A stretch of DNA of 27,016 bases from NCBI GenBank assembly GCA_051162045.1, contig JBISDI010000048.1. One strand, given 5' to 3'. Position numbers and translations under genes: made by a program. This DNA is from Anaerozeibacter quisquiliarum. GTDB taxonomy: Bacteria > Bacillota > Clostridia > Christensenellales > Aristaeellaceae. Under the pieces are notes generated by a model. It did not search any database, was not told the DNA's origin, and saw only the letters and a program-made list of their open reading frames with translations. Shown here piece by piece: positions 7,546 through 15,016 of this stretch. The first letter of the stretch is position 1, and the number at the start of each line of letters is the position of its first letter.

Positions 7546-8337
7546 TCAGGAACCCGTCGAGCGATAGTGCCGCACGCCGAAGCGCCAGCAGGCGTAGCCC
7601 AGCGCGAAAAACGCCACGCCGAGCAGGGGCGCGAGGCAGGCGGCCCACGCGGGCGCGTAGTGCTTGCGCAGGAGAATGCTCATCGGCCAGTAGTTGATCG
7701 CCGCGAGCGGGATGACATAGGTGAACAGCCGCCGGAACCAGAGCGTGTACACGTCCATCGGATAACTCGACGCCTCAACGCCCCCGTGCGTGAAGATGTT
7801 GAACAGCTCGAGCGATTCCACGTTGAAGAAGCTCACCGCCGCGCGCATCAGCATCACGCCGCCATATGTCATGGAGCCCGCGACGATCGCGAACACGATC
7901 AGCAGCCAATCCCCAATCCCCCAGCCCGGCCTGAGGAGCAGGGCACCCCAGACGAAGGGGATGATGCCGTTGATGAACCGCCCGACGCGCAGGAGCTGGA
8001 ACTCGCTGCCGAGTACCTGCAGGAACGCGCTGCGCGGCCGAAGCAGGATGCGGTCGAACGCCCCGGATCGGATGTGCCGGTCGAGCGTGTCGAAGCCGCG
8101 CATGTACGCCTCCGCGAGCGCGAAGGCCATGAAGGTCATGCCATAGAACAGCATCACCTCGGGCAGCGACCACGCCCCGAGCGACTGAAAGCGCGCGAAG
8201 AAGGCGTAGAGCGTGAGAAGCTCGACGACGCTGGCCGCGAAATTGCTCGCGGCGTACAGCACGAATGAGGCCGGATACTGCATCTGCACCCGAAATGAGA
8301 CCGCGAGGAATTTGAAATACAATGCAATGCCGTTCAT
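7546..8337 (-). CDS. ABC-2 type transporter permease (COG3694/DUF990 family)
   Basis: Membrane subunit of 263 residues with about six transmembrane helices, of the uncharacterised ABC-2 exporter family whose genes always travel as one ATPase plus two permeases. I set the start at ATG 8337, preceded by GGGAGG, two bases after the stop of the upstream permease; the longer open frame upstream of 8337 only overlaps that gene and is spurious. Family-like features are the LDRHIRSGAFDRILLRP segment near residue 90 and the RRLFTYVIPLAAINYWP segment near residue 210. It is the last gene of a three-gene operon. The exported substrate is unknown for this family. Confidence 0.88.
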   Translation of the reverse strand: MNGIALYFKFLAVSFRVQMQYPASFVLYAASNFAASVVELLTLYAFFARFQSLGAWSLPEVMLFYGMTFMAFALAEAYMRGFDTLDRHIRSGAFDRILLRPRSAFLQVLGSEFQLLRVGRFINGIIPFVWGALLLRPGWGIGDWLLIVFAIVAGSMTYGGVMLMRAAVSFFNVESLELFNIFTHGGVEASSYPMDVYTLWFRRLFTYVIPLAAINYWPMSILLRKHYAPAWAACLAPLLGVAFFALGYACWRFGVRHYRSTGS

Positions 8338-8339
8338 GC

Positions 8340-9140
8340 TCAACCTCCCGCGACCGTCACGCGCCGCAGCCCGCCGCGCATCAGCGCGCGCCCCGCCGCG
8401 ACGAATATCGCGCACCACGACAGCTGTAAGCCCACGATCCAGGCGACATGCCCGGGCGCGAGGCTGCCCGAAAAGAGCTGCGCAGGCAGATCCATCATGC
8501 CCGCGAACGGTTGCAGCCGCCCCGCAAGCTGCGCCCACGCGGGCATCAGCCGCAGCGGCACATACATGCCCGAGAAGAACATGACGAGCGTCGGCAGAAA
8601 GCGCGTGATGCCCTCCGCACGCACCGTCCAGAGCGTGAACGCGCTCATGAGCGTCGTGACGGCTGTCGAGAGCAGCAGGCCGAATGTGGCCGCCGTAAGC
8701 CATGCCGCAAGCGCCGCGGGCGTCGGCAGCGCCATCTTGTACGGCGCGGGCACGAGCAACAGCGCAATGAAAAACTGCGGCACGGCGCGTAGCAGCGTCG
8801 GCGCGGTGCGCAGCGCGAGCGTGCGCGCAAACCACATCCAGTAAATGTCCAGGGGGCGCGTGAGCTCATAGGCGACCTCGCCCGTGAGCACGGAGTTCAT
8901 GATGGCCGAGTCGGCGTAGGACGGGAACGCGCCGAGCATGGCCTGCCCGATCCAGACATAGGTCACCGTCTGTTCAAAACTCATGGGCTGCGCGGCGTCC
9001 GAAGAGGCGTAGAACGCGTGGAGCACCAGGATCCGCATGAGCCCGAACGCCCACTGCGTCGCAACGCCCGCGAGCGCCGCCGCGCGGTACTGGATCAGCG
9101 TCAGAAACCGCATGCGGAAGAACGACAGATACATCCTCAT
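8340..9140 (-). CDS. ABC-2 type transporter permease (COG4587 family)
   Basis: Second membrane subunit of the exporter, 266 residues, about six transmembrane helices. It begins MRMYLSFFRMRFLTLIQYR, typical of the short amphipathic N-terminus of these proteins, and contains the GEVAYELTRPLDIYW motif that parallels the 'SGAFDRILLRP' motif of its partner. ATG 9140 overlaps the ATPase stop as ATGA and has GGGGGAA upstream; earlier in-frame ATGs lie inside the ATPase gene and are rejected. Forms an operon with 9137-10105 and 7546-8337. Confidence 0.88.
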   Translation of the reverse strand: MRMYLSFFRMRFLTLIQYRAAALAGVATQWAFGLMRILVLHAFYASSDAAQPMSFEQTVTYVWIGQAMLGAFPSYADSAIMNSVLTGEVAYELTRPLDIYWMWFARTLALRTAPTLLRAVPQFFIALLLVPAPYKMALPTPAALAAWLTAATFGLLLSTAVTTLMSAFTLWTVRAEGITRFLPTLVMFFSGMYVPLRLMPAWAQLAGRLQPFAGMMDLPAQLFSGSLAPGHVAWIVGLQLSWCAIFVAAGRALMRGGLRRVTVAGG

Positions 9141-10105
9141 ACGGCCGTTCCCCCGGCGAGCTCCGCGTACACCTTCGCCACCACGCGCTCGATGGGCGTG
9201 CGCTCGACCGTCACGTCGCCCACGCCGCACTGCGCGTCAAGCTCGCCGATCAGCTGCGCCGCCGTCACGATCGCCGGGTCGAACCGAATGGTCAGCGTGC
9301 GCCCGCTCGCCTCGCACGAGAGGACCCGCGCGTCGAGCCGCGCCGCCGCCGGGCGCTCGACCTCACAGGTGAGCACGCGCTCGTCCCGCCCGCGCCTGAG
9401 CAGCGAGATGTCGCCGTCGAGCAACTTCTCGCCCGCGCCGATCAGCATCACGCGGCTGCACAGCGACTCGATGTCGTCCATGTCGTGCGTCGTGAGGATC
9501 GCCGTCACGCCGCGCTCCCGGTTGATGTGCCGGATGAAATCGCGCACGGCGAGCTTCGTCGCGGCGTCCAGCCCGATCGTCGGCTCGTCCAGGAACAGCA
9601 CCTGCGGGCTGTGGAGCAGCGACGCCGCGAGCTCGCAGCGCATTCGCTGGCCGAGCGATAGCTGGCGCACAGGCGTTTTCAGCAATTCGTCGAGCGAGAG
9701 CCGCCCGGAAAGCTCGTCAAGTGTTTTCTTGTAGTCGGCTGCGTGGATGCGGTAGATGTCCTTCAACAGGGAAAAGGAGTCGATGACCGGCAGGTCCCAC
9801 CAGAGCTGGCTTCTTTGGCCGAACACGACGCCGATGCGCGCCGCGTGCTTCACCCGGGATGCCCACGGCGAGAGCCCGAGCACACTGCAGCGCCCGCCGT
9901 CCGGGGTGAGGATGCCGGAGAGGATCTTCACGGTCGTCGATTTGCCCGCGCCGTTCGGACCGATGTATCCGACCAGCTCGCCCGCCTCGATGTCGAAGGA
10001 TACGCCCTTGAGCGCCTCGACGCGCCTTGCGCTGCGCCCGAACAGCCCCTTCTTCTCGCGCACGGTGTACGTCTTGGATAGTCCGTCGGCTGTGATGGCA
10101 GCCAT
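9137..10105 (-). CDS. ABC transporter ATP-binding protein (COG4586 family)
   Basis: Cytoplasmic ATPase of 322 residues that powers the two ABC-2 permeases downstream. Walker A is GPNGAGKST, the Q-loop lies in VVFGQRSQLWW, the signature is LSLGQRMR, Walker B is VLFLDEPTIGLD, and the switch histidine is in TTHDMDD. The FGQRSQLWWDLP stretch and the LSLGQ rather than LSGGQ signature are characteristic of the COG4586 subgroup. ATG 10105 has GGGAGGGTG upstream, eight bases away; a longer frame to 10303 would run through the promoter. First gene of the exporter operon, transcribed from the promoter at 10143-10171. Confidence 0.93.
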   Translation of the reverse strand: MAAITADGLSKTYTVREKKGLFGRSARRVEALKGVSFDIEAGELVGYIGPNGAGKSTTVKILSGILTPDGGRCSVLGLSPWASRVKHAARIGVVFGQRSQLWWDLPVIDSFSLLKDIYRIHAADYKKTLDELSGRLSLDELLKTPVRQLSLGQRMRCELAASLLHSPQVLFLDEPTIGLDAATKLAVRDFIRHINRERGVTAILTTHDMDDIESLCSRVMLIGAGEKLLDGDISLLRRGRDERVLTCEVERPAAARLDARVLSCEASGRTLTIRFDPAIVTAAQLIGELDAQCGVGDVTVERTPIERVVAKVYAELAGGTAV

Positions 10106-10142
10106 GAGATCACCCTCCCTTATTTTTGAAGTGAAGATTTTA

Positions 10143-10171
10143 ATTTTAACACCGCATGCCTGCGATGTCAA
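10143..10171 (-). promoter_or_regulatory. Promoter of the ABC-2 exporter operon
   Basis: Minus-strand consensus TTGACA (10171-10166), 17-base spacer, TAAAAT (10148-10143), about 38 bases upstream of the ATPase start codon. Local sequence is AT-rich in contrast to the surroundings. Confidence 0.75.
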
Positions 10172-10231
10172 TTTGTTTGTTCGTGCGAGCTGTGAGCGGG
10201 GGACGGACGGGCAAGCGCGGATCGCCCCTAC

Positions 10232-10260
10232 TTGACAACGGCGGGCGCCGGCGCTACACT
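10232..10260 (+). promoter_or_regulatory. Promoter of the 189-residue membrane protein gene
   Basis: TTGACA (10232-10237), 17-base spacer, TACACT (10255-10260), 47 bases before the start codon and divergent from the exporter promoter. Confidence 0.65.
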
Positions 10261-10306
10261 TTACCCAGACACATATACAGATACGGACAACCGGGAGGAT
10301 CAAACG

Positions 10307-10876
10307 ATGGAGAAACGGCGCACGGCGGGCCGACGGCTGCTGTTCTGGGGCGCGGTCACGCTGATGGCGTTGTCAGGCTATGAATTCTGGATTCGGCTCG
10401 ACGTGATCTGGTGGGCGATCGAGGGGCTGTGGCGGTTGAGCCGTGAGACCGCTCTGCCCTTTGCGCGCGCGCTCAGCTTCTACGACCCGAGCATGTTCTA
10501 CCTGGTCGGCTTCCTGGGTACGGTGATGCTGTACGCCCTGGCCGCCATCCTGCTGCGCAACCGGGCGCTGGCCAGCTACCCGCTGCTGCTGGGCGCGGCC
10601 GCGATCGGGCTGACCGGCGGCTTCCGGTTCGGCATGTTTAACTTTTCCCTGCTCAATTGGGTGGCGGGCGCCAAGCTCGTGCCGCTGACCGCGATCGCGG
10701 CGGGCTGCGCCTGTAACATCGCGCAGTACCACGTTGGGCGCTCGCGCGGGCGCAAGGGCTGGAACGACGTGTACGAGCAGACGTGCGCGACCGGCGGCGG
10801 CCCGCGCGGCGACGACGTGCGCGCCCGCGTGCGGGACCGAAGGCGCGGCAAGCGGCGTCAGGAGATGGGGGCGTAA
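10307..10876 (+). CDS. Putative membrane protein of unknown function
   Basis: I do not recognise the family. The 189-residue product has a basic N-terminus (MEKRRTAGRR), four hydrophobic segments (LLFWGAVTLMALSGYEFWI, FYLVGFLGTVMLYALAAILL, a glycine-rich helix near residue 105, and VPLTAIAAGCACNIAQY), and a strongly basic, Arg-rich C-terminal tail of about 45 residues that should lie in the cytoplasm. ATG 10307 is supported by GGGAGGATC eight bases upstream and by a consensus promoter; a longer frame from 10232 would begin inside that promoter. It is a single-gene unit, tail to tail with the riboflavin kinase gene with one base between the two stop codons. Confidence 0.65.
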   Translation: MEKRRTAGRRLLFWGAVTLMALSGYEFWIRLDVIWWAIEGLWRLSRETALPFARALSFYDPSMFYLVGFLGTVMLYALAAILLRNRALASYPLLLGAAAIGLTGGFRFGMFNFSLLNWVAGAKLVPLTAIAAGCACNIAQYHVGRSRGRKGWNDVYEQTCATGGGPRGDDVRARVRDRRRGKRRQEMGA

Positions 10877-10877
10877 A

Positions 10878-11237
10878 TTACGTAAGCAACGCCCTTGCCC
10901 GGCGCGCGTCCTCGGCCAGTTGTCTTGCCAACGCTTCTTTGGAAGGGAATTTGATCTCCCCGCGCAGCAGGCGGACGGGCTCGACCGCCAGCGTGCGGCC
11001 GTACAGGTCGCCCGCGTAATCGAGCAGATGCACTTCCACCGTGGGGCCGCCGCCGGGCAGCGTCGGGTGGTCGCCCACGTTCATGATGGCCATGTGCATC
11101 TCGCCGTCCAGCCGGACGCGGGCGGCGTACACCCCGCGCGCGGGCGCGGCGCAGCCCGCCTCCAGATGCAAATTGGCGGTGGGGAAATTCAGCGTACGCC
11201 CGATGCGCTTGCCGGCCACCACAATGCCCGTAATCAT
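10878..11237 (-). CDS. Stand-alone riboflavin kinase (RibF C-terminal domain only)
   Basis: Phosphorylates riboflavin to FMN with ATP. The 119 residues correspond to the kinase half of bifunctional RibF. GKRIGRTLNFPTANL (residues 9-23) matches the family G-R-x-L-G-F-P-T-A-N motif; YAARV, NVGDHPT and VEVHLLDYAGDLYG, which carries the catalytic-loop Glu-Val-His region, follow in the right order. The FAD-synthetase (nucleotidyltransferase) half is absent, and the DNA upstream encodes a transporter, so this is an intact one-domain gene and not a truncated one. ATG 11237 overlaps the transporter stop as ATGA and has GGAGG upstream. The coupling suggests riboflavin or a related flavin is taken up and trapped as FMN (inference). 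Confidence 0.87.
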   Translation of the reverse strand: MITGIVVAGKRIGRTLNFPTANLHLEAGCAAPARGVYAARVRLDGEMHMAIMNVGDHPTLPGGGPTVEVHLLDYAGDLYGRTLAVEPVRLLRGEIKFPSKEALARQLAEDARRARALLT

Positions 11238-12163
11238 GGCGCGCCCTCCAGGGAGAGGGAGCGCGCTTTTTTTGCGCCGCGGCCCGGCAATTGAGCGAGC
11301 AATATGGCCGTAAACATCAGCGCGCAGCCGATCAGCTCGTGCGCGCTGAGCCGCTGATTCAAAAGCGCCCAACCGGCCAGCACCGATATGACCGATTCCA
11401 GGCTCAGGATCAGCGAGACCAGCGTGGGGTGCATCCCCCTTTGGGCTACGATTTGCAGCGTGTAGCCGACGCCTGAAGACAGCGCGCCCGCGTACAGGAT
11501 CGGCAGCCACGCCGCCAACAAATTGTCGGGTCGGGGCGATTCGAGCAGCAGCATCGGAATCGCCGCGATCAGCCCGCACACCAGCGATTGAGCCTGGCTC
11601 AGCCGCAGTCCGTCCACCTTTTGGACAAAGTGATCGACGAAGAGGATGTGCAGCGAAAACACGAACGCGCCGATCAGCAGCAGCACGTCGTTGAAAGATA
11701 CGGTGAACACCTCGTTGATGCACAGCAGATACAGCCCGGCAAGCGCCAGCAGCACGCCCGCCCACAAAGCCAGGGAACACCGCTTGCCGCGCAGGAGCCC
11801 GATCACCGGCACGATCACGATGTAAAGCGCGGTGATGAAGCCGGCCTTGCCCACGGTGGTGTGCTGGAGCGCGACCTGCTGGAGGCTGGAACCGACAAAC
11901 AGCAGCGCGCCGCAGCACAGCCCGCCGAGCAGCAGCGTGCGCCGGTCGGCCGGTTGTGCCTTGGGCGCGCCCGACGCGCGGTTCATGCGGGAGACGAGCG
12001 GGATCACCGGCAGCAGCGACGCGCAGCCGATCAGCGAGCGCACGCTGGTGAAGGTGAACGGGCCCACGTAGTCCATGCCCTTGCGCTGGGCCACAAACGC
12101 CACGCCCCAGATGGCGGCGGTCAAGAGCAGCAAGAGCGAGTTCCGAATCCGATGCTTGTCCAT
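11234..12163 (-). CDS. DMT-superfamily (EamA) transporter
   Basis: Inner-membrane transporter of 309 residues with about ten transmembrane helices arranged as two EamA repeats. The first opens with LLLLLTAAIWGVAFVAQRKG, and the second with LLLIGAFVFSLHILFVDHFV near residue 165. The conserved ALSSGVGYTLQIVAQRG and LSLESVISVLAGW segments near the end of repeat two are typical of the family. The start at 12163 follows AAGGATGG, and a near-consensus promoter lies upstream. Its stop overlaps the start of the riboflavin kinase gene. Substrates of EamA proteins vary widely; RibN, a known riboflavin importer of proteobacteria, belongs to the same superfamily, which makes a flavin a reasonable guess here. 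Confidence 0.88.
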   Translation of the reverse strand: MDKHRIRNSLLLLLTAAIWGVAFVAQRKGMDYVGPFTFTSVRSLIGCASLLPVIPLVSRMNRASGAPKAQPADRRTLLLGGLCCGALLFVGSSLQQVALQHTTVGKAGFITALYIVIVPVIGLLRGKRCSLALWAGVLLALAGLYLLCINEVFTVSFNDVLLLIGAFVFSLHILFVDHFVQKVDGLRLSQAQSLVCGLIAAIPMLLLESPRPDNLLAAWLPILYAGALSSGVGYTLQIVAQRGMHPTLVSLILSLESVISVLAGWALLNQRLSAHELIGCALMFTAILLAQLPGRGAKKARSLSLEGAP

Positions 12164-12211
12164 GTGCGACCATCCTTCGTAAGGGCTGTCCAGCCCATAG
12201 ATATCCCCTGT

Positions 12212-12240
12212 ATTATAAGGCGCGCCCTTGGCGCTGTAAA
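12212..12240 (-). promoter_or_regulatory. Promoter of the DMT transporter/riboflavin kinase operon
   Basis: Minus-strand TTTACA (12240-12235), 17-base spacer, perfect TATAAT (12217-12212). The leader is only about 45 bases and holds a small GGGCT/AGCCC stem. It is too short for an FMN riboswitch, and none of the RFN-element motifs is visible. Confidence 0.7.
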
Positions 12241-12292
12241 GGGCGTTTGCGTTGCCTGGCTGTGAAGCGCCCGGGATTCGGGTGCTTTGTAC

Positions 12293-12321
12293 TTGAAATG
12301 CGGAATTTACTTTGCTATAAT
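12293..12321 (+). promoter_or_regulatory. Promoter of the unknown/sigma-like gene pair
   Basis: TTGAAA (12293-12298), 17-base spacer, perfect TATAAT (12316-12321), 39 bases before the start codon at 12360. Confidence 0.7.
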
Positions 12322-12359
12322 ACGATAGACGGACAGCCTATACGAAGGGAGCGGCGAGC

Positions 12360-12827
12360 ATGGTACAGCCGAACGCGCGGGGGTCGGAAGCTTTGAATAT
12401 TGAGGGCATCAGCTTTATGCAGGTCATTTGCGGGCCGGCGAACAAGACGCCCTCGCTCTCGATCGCCGCCGGGGGTACCGTCACCGCGAACGCCGCGCTG
12501 ACGAAGGCGCTCGGCGGGGCCGGGTGGGTGAAGTTATACGCGTCGGACGGATTTGAGCACATCGCGCTGCGGACCGCCGCCGGCGAGCAGGGTACGGAGG
12601 GTTGCCTGCGCCTCACCGAGTCGGGCAGGCTGGGCAGGGTGGCGCTCGCGGATCAGCTCGTCTCCTCGGGCGTCCGGTTGCCCGCCTATTGCCGATTCAG
12701 CTTTGACGAATCCAGCGGCGCCTGGTATGGGCGGATTGTTCCCCGTGAAGTGACACCCAAGCCGAGGGCGGCCGCAATGAAGCCGCGCAAGAGCGGCCTC
12801 GACGCCATCCTGGCCGAAAAGGGGTGA
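12360..12827 (+). CDS. Protein of unknown function, cotranscribed with a sigma-like gene
   Basis: I do not recognise this 155-residue protein. It has no signal peptide or membrane segment. The middle part (about residues 20-125) alternates short hydrophobic and polar stretches in a way that suggests a beta-rich fold, with WVKLYASDGFEHIALR and AYCRFSFDESSGAWYGRI resembling edge and core strands. The last 25 residues are basic and proline-containing (REVTPKPRAAAMKPRKSG), as in a flexible or nucleic-acid-binding tail. ATG 12360 is supported by AAGGGAG eight bases upstream and by a consensus promoter. Its stop overlaps the GTG start of the next gene, so the two products probably act together. Confidence 0.6.
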   Translation: MVQPNARGSEALNIEGISFMQVICGPANKTPSLSIAAGGTVTANAALTKALGGAGWVKLYASDGFEHIALRTAAGEQGTEGCLRLTESGRLGRVALADQLVSSGVRLPAYCRFSFDESSGAWYGRIVPREVTPKPRAAAMKPRKSGLDAILAEKG

Positions 12828-13318
12828 GGGGCGTGGCGCGGGCGACCGAGCAGGATGTGATCCGGGCGTTTGGCGATCTCGCCGAAGGCCAGGCGTTGCT
12901 GTACGGCCGCGGTCTCTGCCGGGAGGATGCGAAGGCCGTCGCAGCCGCGGCGCTGCTGATCGCGCTGCGCACCTATCGCGCGGGGCAGCGGTGCCGGTTC
13001 GAAGAATACGCCCGAGGCATGATGCGCGAGGCGCTGGCGGCAGAGAGGCGGCGGGAGCGCGCCGCACGAAGGGTGGAGGCCCGGCTATCCTTGGACATGC
13101 GCCTGTCGTATGACGCCGGGTATGCCACATACGCCGACCTGTATGCGACCTGCGCCGCCGATTACACTGCGCTTGAGGTCAGGCGATTCATCGCCGGATT
13201 GCCGCGCAATCAACGAACGCCGTTGCGCCGGGCCATGGCGGGGCACGATCCCGGTTGGAACGCGGATACCTTGGGCGAGCTGAGGCGCAAGGCGCTGGAG
13301 TTCGGGTTTTTTGTATAG
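12824..13318 (+). CDS. Putative sigma-70-like (region 2/region 4) regulatory protein
   Basis: A 164-residue, strongly helical, Arg-rich protein. The segment from about residue 42 to 85 (TYRAGQRCRFEEYARGMMRE and the following basic stretch) resembles sigma region 2, where 'F-x-T/E-Y-A' precedes a basic helix. The last 50 residues (FIAGLPRNQRTPLRRAMAG, then TLGELRRKALEF) resemble region 4 with a helix-turn-helix. Neither is canonical, so it may be a divergent sigma factor or another DNA-binding protein. The GTG at 12824 forms a GTGA overlap with the preceding stop; GTG 12833 is an alternative start three codons later. No clear terminator follows. Confidence 0.45.
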   Translation: MRGVARATEQDVIRAFGDLAEGQALLYGRGLCREDAKAVAAAALLIALRTYRAGQRCRFEEYARGMMREALAAERRRERAARRVEARLSLDMRLSYDAGYATYADLYATCAADYTALEVRRFIAGLPRNQRTPLRRAMAGHDPGWNADTLGELRRKALEFGFFV

Positions 13319-13431
13319 GGCGGATTGGCGCAGACACATCTGAAAATATGCCTACCAATTAAGGCGCACGGCCCGGCCTGCCACGGCATAGGGTTTATGA
13401 GGGCGTCGGATGCCTTGTGAGGAGGGGTATC

Positions 13432-13998
13432 ATGTTTCCGGAATCCGTGTGCGCCGAGGGTGGCTTGACGCGCGAGCAGTTGCGGGTGTCGAACTTGAAC
13501 CGAAGGCTGTGGAGCGAGCATGTGCTGTGGACGCGGTTCTTCATCGTCAGCACGGTATTCAGTTTGCCGGATTTGCCGTTTGTCACGCAGCGGCTGCTGC
13601 AGAACCCGCGCGACTTTGCCGATGAGTTCCGCCCGCTGTACGGCGAGCAGGTGGCCGCGCGGTTTGGAGAATTGCTTACCGGGCACCTGCTGATCGCCGC
13701 GCAATTGGTGAACGCGGCCAAGGCCGGCGACGCCGCGGAGGTGGCGCGGCAGCGAGCGCTGTGGTACGCCAACGCCGAGGAGATCGCGCGCTTTCTCGCG
13801 GGCATCAATCCGTTCTGGAGCGAGCACATTTGGCGGGAGCTGCTGTTCGACCATCTGCGCATGACCGAGGACGAGGCGACGCAGATGCTGACCGGCCAAT
13901 ACGAGCGCAGCATCCAAGAGTTCGACGCCATCCAGGCGGAGGCGCTGGAAATGGCCGACGTGATGACCTGCGGCATCGTGGAGCAATTCTGTATCTAG
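13432..13998 (+). CDS. Conserved helical protein of unknown function
   Basis: A soluble, almost entirely helical protein of 188 residues. Distinctive stretches are RRLWSEHVLWTRFFIVST, LLTGHLLIAAQLVNAAKAGD, RALWYANAEEIARFLAGINP and LLFDHLRMTEDEATQMLTGQY. The pattern looks like a duplicated helical bundle with conserved Glu-His pairs (SEHVLW near residue 30, SEHIW near 140) that could bind a metal. Similar proteins occur in Bacillota and, as I recall, are sometimes labelled acetylglutamate kinase. I see no kinase motif and would not use that name. ATG 13432 follows GGAGGGG. It ends just before a bidirectional terminator, and no strong promoter was seen in the 113 bases upstream. Confidence 0.75.
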   Translation: MFPESVCAEGGLTREQLRVSNLNRRLWSEHVLWTRFFIVSTVFSLPDLPFVTQRLLQNPRDFADEFRPLYGEQVAARFGELLTGHLLIAAQLVNAAKAGDAAEVARQRALWYANAEEIARFLAGINPFWSEHIWRELLFDHLRMTEDEATQMLTGQYERSIQEFDAIQAEALEMADVMTCGIVEQFCI

Positions 13999-14000
13999 GC

Positions 14001-14072
14001 AAGCGCTGATAAAAGCACGCGCGAGATGGCGGAATTGCAGCCGCCACCGCGCGCGTGTTTTATTCAGCGCTT
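14001..14072. terminator. Bidirectional terminator between convergent genes
   Basis: A 23-base arm at 14001-14023 pairs with 14050-14072 with few mismatches, enclosing a GGCGG/CCGCC stem. Read rightwards the GC stem is followed by TGTTTTATT. Read leftwards the complement of the left arm gives GCTTTTAT. The outer arm overlaps the last codons of the DeoR-family gene. Confidence 0.75.
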
Positions 14073-14851
14073 ACCCAGGAAGATGCCTCCGGTTCCGCGG
14101 CGTACAGCACCGGGATGCCGTGTTTTTCGAAGAATTCCATGTAATTGGGCGGGGGTTCGCGGTCGGTGACGACGGTGGACACCTTTTCGAGCGGGCAGTA
14201 GGAGATCATGGCGTCGCTGCCAAACTTGGTGCGGTCGGCCATGAGCACGATTTGACCGCAGTTGGCGGTGATGACGCGCTTGATCTCGGCCTCGAAGTAG
14301 GTGTTGTTGGTCAGGCCCCGCGCGATTGACACGCCGGTCGCGGCCATCAGCGCCACGCGCGCCGACAGCGTGCGGATCGAGTCCAGGATCGACATGCCCA
14401 CGAACGCGCCCAGCGAGGCGTTGTAGATGCCGCCCAGGGAAATCGTGTTGACCTCCTTGAGGCGGCTGGCTTCGTTGATCGCGACCAGGCTGTGGGTGAC
14501 CAGCGTCAGCCCCCGTTTTGCGCCCAGGTGAGGGATCACGTTGGGGGTGGTGGAGCCGGAATCAATGAAGATCGTGGTGTTGTTCGGGATGACCGACGCG
14601 GCCAGCTCGCCGATCAGCCGTTTATTGGGCATGTTCATCTGGAATCTGTTCGGCATGGTAATCAGCGAGGCGGGCGTGCGCGCCGCGGCGCCGCCGTAGA
14701 TCTTGGTCACGTGGCCCCGGGCCTCGAGCGCGTCGAGGTCGCGCCGGAGCGTATTGACCGACACGCCGAAGTGCGCCTGCAGCTCGGCGATCGAGACCTG
14801 TTCGTTCTGTAAGATGTATTGTTCCATGGCGTCGAGCCGCGAAGCCTTCAT
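14060..14851 (-). CDS. DeoR-family transcriptional repressor, IolR-like
   Basis: Sugar-responsive DNA-binding regulator of 263 residues. The N-terminal DeoR helix-turn-helix lies at about residues 19-50 (VSIAELQAHFGVSVNTLRRD), followed by the family GHVTKIYGGA turn and a DeoR sensor domain with FIDSGSTTPNVIPHL near residue 95. ATG 14851 is preceded by GAGAGG about seven bases away; the frame continues upstream to 14947 but that stretch covers the promoter. It is divergent from the inositol transport and catabolic operon. DeoR-family IolR controls inositol genes in Bacillus, so local control of the iol operon is likely. The effector in this family is a phosphorylated pathway intermediate (family knowledge). 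Confidence 0.88.
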   Translation of the reverse strand: MKASRLDAMEQYILQNEQVSIAELQAHFGVSVNTLRRDLDALEARGHVTKIYGGAAARTPASLITMPNRFQMNMPNKRLIGELAASVIPNNTTIFIDSGSTTPNVIPHLGAKRGLTLVTHSLVAINEASRLKEVNTISLGGIYNASLGAFVGMSILDSIRTLSARVALMAATGVSIARGLTNNTYFEAEIKRVITANCGQIVLMADRTKFGSDAMISYCPLEKVSTVVTDREPPPNYMEFFEKHGIPVLYAAEPEASSWVSAE

Positions 14852-14886
14852 CCAATCCCTCTCTTTTTCAGCAGCATACATTATGC

Positions 14887-14916
14887 ATGATATCATAGTC
14901 GTTGCAAATTTGTCAA
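14887..14916 (-). promoter_or_regulatory. Promoter of the DeoR-family gene with overlapping palindrome
   Basis: Minus-strand consensus TTGACA (14916-14911), 18-base spacer, TATCAT (14892-14887). A perfect 10-base palindrome, ATGATATCAT (14887-14896), covers the -10 box and would suit autoregulation. Confidence 0.55.
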
Positions 14917-14987
14917 TCCTATGAGGAGTTTGGGCGGAGAAAACCACACAACATTATCACATTTTTGAGTAAGTTGCCCATCTGCTC

Positions 14988-15016
14988 TTGACTTCATCGG
15001 TTGATACCGCTAAAAT
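14988..15016 (+). promoter_or_regulatory. Promoter of the inositol operon with dyad in the spacer
   Basis: TTGACT (14988-14993), 17-base spacer, TAAAAT (15011-15016), 66 bases upstream of the first gene. A dyad CGGT-TGAT-ACCG (14998-15009) occupies the spacer, and CATCGGT/ACCGATG copies flank the -10 box. These are good positions for a repressor such as the divergent DeoR protein. The operator assignment is inference. Confidence 0.6.

Noticed and set aside
7468..8268. Plus-strand frame opposite the ABC-2 permease
   Set aside because: The minus-strand gene has a proper start, ribosome binding site and operon partners; the plus-strand product has low-complexity Arg/Glu/His content.
10878..11237. 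A truncated ribF pseudogene
   Set aside because: The kinase domain is complete, has its own ribosome binding site, and is preceded by a coupled transporter gene with no remnant of the FAD-synthetase domain.
12164..12240. FMN riboswitch upstream of the transporter/riboflavin kinase operon
   Set aside because: I looked because the operon encodes a flavin enzyme, but the leader is only about 45 bases from the -10 box and lacks the conserved RFN-element segments.
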